From contig DLPY01000009.1 in the NCBI GenBank assembly GCA_002478685.1, forward strand, positions 1 through 27,978: DNA of 27,978 nt, read 5' to 3'. Under the pieces are notes generated by a model. It saw only the letters and a program-made list of their open reading frames with translations, had not been told where the DNA came from and did no database searches. Shown one piece after another: positions 24,519 through 27,978 of this stretch (its first letter is position 1; every line of letters begins with the position of its first letter). This DNA comes from Flavobacteriaceae bacterium UBA7446 (GTDB lineage Bacteria; Bacteroidota; Bacteroidia; Flavobacteriales; Flavobacteriaceae). The position numbers were made by a program, and so were the translations under genes.

Positions 24519-24556
24519 AGCTAAAAATAAGCTCTAAAATACGTATTTCGTTGAAG

Positions 24557-25534
24557 TTATTTCTTGCGCTCAATGACATAGCGCACCATTTCTTCAAGTG
24601 CATCTCTGAATTCGTTTTGTGGAAAGGTGTGTAATTGCGCCAAGGCTATGTCTTTAAAAGCATGCATTTTTTCGGTAGCGTAGTCCAATCCGCCATGCTT
24701 TTTTACAAAAGCAATTACGGCTTTTACCCGCTTTTTGTCTTTGTTGTGATGTCGTACCGATTCCAACAGCCACTTTTTTTCTTTACCGTCTGCCTTACTC
24801 AACACATTAATTAGAGGCAATGTCATCTTTTTTTCTCTAATATCAATACCTGTCGGTTTGCCAATTTTGGTTTCGCCATAGTCAAATAAGTCATCTTTGA
24901 TTTGGAATGCCATACCGATATTTTCACCAAAGGAGCGCATTTGGGCAACAACCTCTTCAGTGGCATGAACCGATGCTGCACCCAACGCACAACAACTCGC
25001 AATAAGCGTTGCTGTTTTTTGTCGAATGATTTCAAAATACACCTCTTCATCAATATCCAAACGACGTGTTTTTTCAATCTGCAGTAGTTCGCCTTCGCTC
25101 ATTTCACGCACAGCCACAGAAATAATTTCAAGCAAATCAAAATCTTTATGATCGATACAAAGGAGTAATCCTTTTGAAAGAAGATAATCGCCAACCAAAA
25201 CCGCAATTTTATTTTTCCAAAGCGCATTGATGGAAAAAAAACCACGCCTTTGATAACTTTCGTCCACTACATCATCGTGCACTAACGTAGCGGTATGAAT
25301 AAGTTCTATCACAGAAGCAGCGCGATAACTCCGTTCGTTTACTTCATTTTTACCCAACATTTTTGCAACTAAAAAAACAAACATGGGACGCATTTGCTTT
25401 CCCTTTCTATTTACAATGTAATAGGTAATTCGGTTAAGGAGTGCTACATGTGAGCGCATAGCGGCAGAAAACTTTTCCTCAAAGCGTTCCATCTCTGTGG
25501 CAATAGGCTGCTTAAGCTGTTCTACGACTTTCAT
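24557..25534 (-). CDS. ispB: Trans-polyprenyl diphosphate synthase (long chain)
   Basis: All-alpha isoprenyl diphosphate synthase of 325 residues that adds C5 units to allylic diphosphates, probably to make the side chain of menaquinone. It has the first Asp-rich motif DDVVD (87-91) preceded by LIHTATLVH, GKQMRP (45-50) for diphosphate binding, and the second motif KDDLFDYGE (213-221). The residues 4-5 positions before the first motif are small (A82, T83), which favours long-chain products. Exact chain length is not deducible. ATG 25534 is preferred over an in-frame ATG at 25558 because family members begin MKxVEQxKxPI. It lies 59 bases after rlmN and 38 before dnaG. Confidence 0.85.
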   Translation of the reverse strand: MKVVEQLKQPIATEMERFEEKFSAAMRSHVALLNRITYYIVNRKGKQMRPMFVFLVAKMLGKNEVNERSYRAASVIELIHTATLVHDDVVDESYQRRGFFSINALWKNKIAVLVGDYLLSKGLLLCIDHKDFDLLEIISVAVREMSEGELLQIEKTRRLDIDEEVYFEIIRQKTATLIASCCALGAASVHATEEVVAQMRSFGENIGMAFQIKDDLFDYGETKIGKPTGIDIREKKMTLPLINVLSKADGKEKKWLLESVRHHNKDKKRVKAVIAFVKKHGGLDYATEKMHAFKDIALAQLHTFPQNEFRDALEEMVRYVIERKK

Positions 25535-25593
25535 TGGGGAATAAATATACAACTTCACGCATTGGAAACGAGCTAAAACGCTGATTTTGAATT

Positions 25594-26640
25594 TTAAATG
25601 GTTGATTTATTTGCCAATTGACCGCATGCTGCATCGATATCTTTACCACGCGAGCGACGAATAGTAACAGGAATATGATACTTGGTGAGTTCGGAAACGT
25701 AAAGCTCTATGGCGTCTTCTTTTGCTTGTGCAAAACCTTCATTTCCAATGGGGTTATATTCGATTAAATTCACTTTAGCAGGAGTGCGCTTACAAAAGTT
25801 CACTAAAGCTTTTACGTCGTCCATGCTATCGTTGATTTCGTTCCAAACCACATACTCGTAGGTAACGCGTTCTTTGGTTTTGGAGTACCAATAGTGAATG
25901 GATTCTTGCAGTGCGGTTAATGGAAAATTTATACTAAACGGCATAATATTATTTCGGATTTCTTCAATTGCGCTGTGCAAGGAAACGGCAAGTTTAAAGC
26001 GGGGGTGTTCATCTGCCATTTTTATAATCATTTTTGGAATTCCAGAAGTGGAGACCGTAATACGCCGTGGCGACATCCCCATTCCATCAGGACTTGTGAT
26101 TTTCTCAATGGCTTTCATCACATTCGAATAGTTCATCATGGGTTCACCCATCCCCATAAAGACAATATTGGACAGCGGTCGGTCAAAGTATTCCAAACTT
26201 TGGCGATTGAGTGTTGCTACTTGGTCAAAAATCTCATCCGAATTTAGATTTCGCATGCGTTTTAGCTGTGCCGTGGCGCAAAAGGTGCAGTCCAAACTAC
26301 ATCCTACTTGGCTTGAAACACAAGCTGTTGAGCGTGTTTTTGTAGGAATTAAAACCGACTCTACAATTTTGCCATCATGAAGGCTTACGGCATTTTTAAG
26401 CGTACCATCACTACTCTGTTGCACTTTTGCAAGATCAGTATGATTGATACTAAAATGCTCGGAAAGTAAGATACGATGCACCTTGGAAAGGTTTGTCATT
26501 TGGGCAAAGTCCGTAGCGGCTTTTTGCCATAACCACTCATAGACCTGATTGCCATGAAATGCTGGAGCTCCATGTTCGACAAAAAAAGAGCGGAGTTCTT
26601 CCTTACTACGTTGGCGAATATCTTTCCGGACATCGCTCAT
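25594..26640 (-). CDS. rlmN: Dual-specificity RNA methyltransferase RlmN
   Basis: Radical SAM enzyme that methylates C2 of A2503 in 23S rRNA and, in some species, A37 of tRNAs. The 348-residue protein has the iron-sulfur motif CSLDCTFC (C114, C118, C121). The two catalytic cysteines are C107 (ACVSSQVG) and C339 (AACGQL). The GMGEPMMNY motif and VSTSGIP follow as expected. Length and spacing match the family. Its ATG is 6 bases after the queA stop, indicating an operon of RNA-modification genes. Confidence 0.95.
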   Translation of the reverse strand: MSDVRKDIRQRSKEELRSFFVEHGAPAFHGNQVYEWLWQKAATDFAQMTNLSKVHRILLSEHFSINHTDLAKVQQSSDGTLKNAVSLHDGKIVESVLIPTKTRSTACVSSQVGCSLDCTFCATAQLKRMRNLNSDEIFDQVATLNRQSLEYFDRPLSNIVFMGMGEPMMNYSNVMKAIEKITSPDGMGMSPRRITVSTSGIPKMIIKMADEHPRFKLAVSLHSAIEEIRNNIMPFSINFPLTALQESIHYWYSKTKERVTYEYVVWNEINDSMDDVKALVNFCKRTPAKVNLIEYNPIGNEGFAQAKEDAIELYVSELTKYHIPVTIRRSRGKDIDAACGQLANKSTI

Positions 26641-26646
26641 AAATAC

Positions 26647-27696
26647 CTATAAAATAAGCATCGCGTCTCCATAAGAATAGAAGCGATACTTGTTATTTAT
26701 AGCCTCATTATAGGCTCTTTTAATAAAATCGTGACCCGCAAAGGCAGAAACCATCATCAGTAGTGTGGATTTTGGTAAGTGGAAATTAGTCACCATCGCA
26801 TCTCCAATTTTAAAATCATATGGTGGAAAAATGAACTTGTGTGTCCAGCCCTGATATGGGTTAAGTGTATTGCTTGAAGAAACTGATGTTTCGACAGCGC
26901 GCATAGAGGTAGTGCCAATAGCACACACGCGATTTCCAGAAGCTTTTGCACGATTTACAAGTGCGGCGGCGTTTTCATCAATTATTAGCTCTTCCGAATC
27001 CATTTTGTGCTTAGACAAGTCTTCAACCTCAACCGGATTGAAGGTTCCTAAACCAACGTGTAGTGTGATTTCAGCCAAATCAACTCCTTTGATTTCTAAT
27101 CGCTTTAATACATGCTTTGAGAAATGAAGTCCAGCTGTAGGTGCCGCAACAGCACCCTCGTGTTTGGCATAAATAGTTTGGTAGCGTTCACGATCAAAAC
27201 TTTCTTCTGGACGCTTGATGTATTTAGGAAGAGGCGTTTGTCCTAATTTTTTCAATTTAGCTCGGAATTCGTCATAGCTACCATCAAAAAGGAAACGTAG
27301 CGTTCTACCACGCGAAGTGGTGTTGTCAATAACCTCCGCAACTAGCGTATCATCGTCGCCAAAATAAAGTTTGTTTCCTATTCGTATTTTTCTGGCAGGA
27401 TCTACCAACACATCCCAAAGACGTTGCTCTTTGTTAAGCTCTCTAAGTAAAAACACTTCAATTTTTGCTCCAGTCTTCTCCTTATTTCCCATCAATCGTG
27501 CAGGAAAAACCTTAGTGTTATTTAACACCATTACGTCACCTTCATCAAAATAATTAGTGATATCTTTAAAGAGTTTATGTTCAATGGTCTCCGTTTCGCG
27601 GTGCAAAACCATGAGTTTGGACTGATCGCGATGTTCAGCAGGGTTTTCAGCTAACAACTCTTGGGGAAGTTTAAAATTAAAGTGTGAGAGTTTCAT
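26647..27696 (-). CDS. queA: S-adenosylmethionine:tRNA ribosyltransferase-isomerase QueA
   Basis: Cytoplasmic enzyme that transfers ribose from SAM to preQ1-modified tRNA, giving epoxyqueuosine, the penultimate step of queuosine synthesis. The 349-residue protein shows FKLPQELLAENPAEHRDQS at the start, VMVLNNTKVFPARL, AAPTAGLHF, GTTSMRAVE and NFHLPKSTLLMMVSAFAG, all in family order. It is first in a run queA-rlmN-polyprenyl synthase-dnaG and has a good promoter candidate just upstream. Confidence 0.95.
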   Translation of the reverse strand: MKLSHFNFKLPQELLAENPAEHRDQSKLMVLHRETETIEHKLFKDITNYFDEGDVMVLNNTKVFPARLMGNKEKTGAKIEVFLLRELNKEQRLWDVLVDPARKIRIGNKLYFGDDDTLVAEVIDNTTSRGRTLRFLFDGSYDEFRAKLKKLGQTPLPKYIKRPEESFDRERYQTIYAKHEGAVAAPTAGLHFSKHVLKRLEIKGVDLAEITLHVGLGTFNPVEVEDLSKHKMDSEELIIDENAAALVNRAKASGNRVCAIGTTSMRAVETSVSSSNTLNPYQGWTHKFIFPPYDFKIGDAMVTNFHLPKSTLLMMVSAFAGHDFIKRAYNEAINNKYRFYSYGDAMLIL

Positions 27697-27714
27697 AAAA
27701 TATCAACAAAGGGT

Positions 27715-27746
27715 CAAATATACTATCTGCATAGGGGGCTTGTCAA
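27715..27746 (-). promoter_or_regulatory. Putative promoter upstream of queA
   Basis: On the - strand, TTG (27746-27744, within TTGACA) is followed after 21 bases by TATATTTG (27722-27715), an exact TAnnTTTG -7 box. The expected start would give a leader of about 10-15 bases before the queA ATG. This is the best two-part Bacteroidota-type promoter in the window. Confidence 0.6.
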
Positions 27747-27759
27747 GGGCTTTGGACAT

Positions 27760-27978
27760 TTATTTCGCCACATCAATAGAAAATCCCAAGCTACGAAGGT
27801 CGTCCCAAAAAGTTGGATATGATTTACTTACCACCTCAGCGTCTTTAATACAAATAGGCGTCTTAATTCCAAGTGGTGCAAATGCCATTGCCATACGATG
27901 GTCATGATAAGTGTCTATCGAAACGCCTCCAATTATGGGATTTTTGCGTGCCGATAAATGCACAGAATTATCAGTAAT
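27760..27978 (-). CDS. aroA: 3-phosphoshikimate 1-carboxyvinyltransferase AroA, C-terminal fragment
   Basis: Only the last 72 codons are in the window; the frame is open to the right edge, so the gene continues beyond it. The visible part has the active-site motif DTYHDHRMAMAFAPLG and the terminal segment VSKSYPTFWDDLRSLGF, both characteristic of EPSP synthase, which joins PEP to shikimate-3-phosphate in aromatic amino acid synthesis. A GTG at 27963 is an internal valine codon, not a start. The gap of 63 bases to queA holds the queA promoter, so aroA is probably transcribed separately. Confidence 0.88.
   Translation of the reverse strand: MTDNSVHLSARKNPIIGGVSIDTYHDHRMAMAFAPLGIKTPICIKDAEVVSKSYPTFWDDLRSLGFSIDVAK

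Noticed and set aside
24557..25558. Longer polyprenyl synthase starting at 25558
   Set aside because: The extra eight residues do not match the family N-terminus, which begins MKxVEQ at 25534.

Overview
This window reads as a chromosomal segment from a gliding member of the Bacteroidota, most likely family Flavobacteriaceae. Supporting signs are the gldB-gldC gliding genes, a murein and division (dcw) cluster without murF, a FtsZ ending in a flavobacterial-type tail, a PASTA-bearing division penicillin-binding protein, Bacteroidota-type -7 promoter boxes (TAnnTTTG), AT-rich DNA and no clear Shine-Dalgarno sites. Genus and species cannot be told from the sequence alone.

Layout, left to right. 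(1) Bases 1-292 hold what looks like an internally deleted, frameshifted remnant of a DUF885-family gene. It is followed by galE on the + strand and, convergent with it, an AlkB-type alkane monooxygenase. (2) A tRNA-Arg (anticodon TCG) separates alkB from the end of the division cluster. (3) From 18095 down to 2648, all on the - strand, runs one compact cluster: mraZ-rsmH-ftsL-ftsI-murE-mraY-murD-ftsW-murG-murC-ftsQ-ftsA-ftsZ-GatB/YqeY-like gene. Most junctions overlap by 1-20 bases. The cluster covers muropeptide ligation (MurC, MurD, MurE), lipid I and II synthesis (MraY, MurG), septal polymerisation and crosslinking (FtsW, FtsI) and the Z-ring (FtsZ, FtsA, FtsQ, FtsL). Four TACCAC boxes upstream of mraZ, three of them spaced exactly 10 bp apart, look like its autoregulatory operator. 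(4) From about 18.2 to 22.6 kb short units alternate in strand: an alpha/beta hydrolase plus engB (+), gldB-gldC (-), nadE and an orphan NarL-type regulator (+). (5) From 27978 down to 22566, on the - strand, lie the 3' end of aroA, then queA-rlmN-polyprenyl synthase-dnaG.

The window is mostly conserved housekeeping DNA. I see no mobile element, CRISPR array or clearly new multi-gene system. The observations most worth a second look are: a response regulator whose phospho-acceptor Asp is Glu and whose acidic pair is broken; a DnaG primase in which all four zinc ligands are replaced; the MraZ-box array with one apparently decayed unit; and the DUF885 remnant at the left edge.
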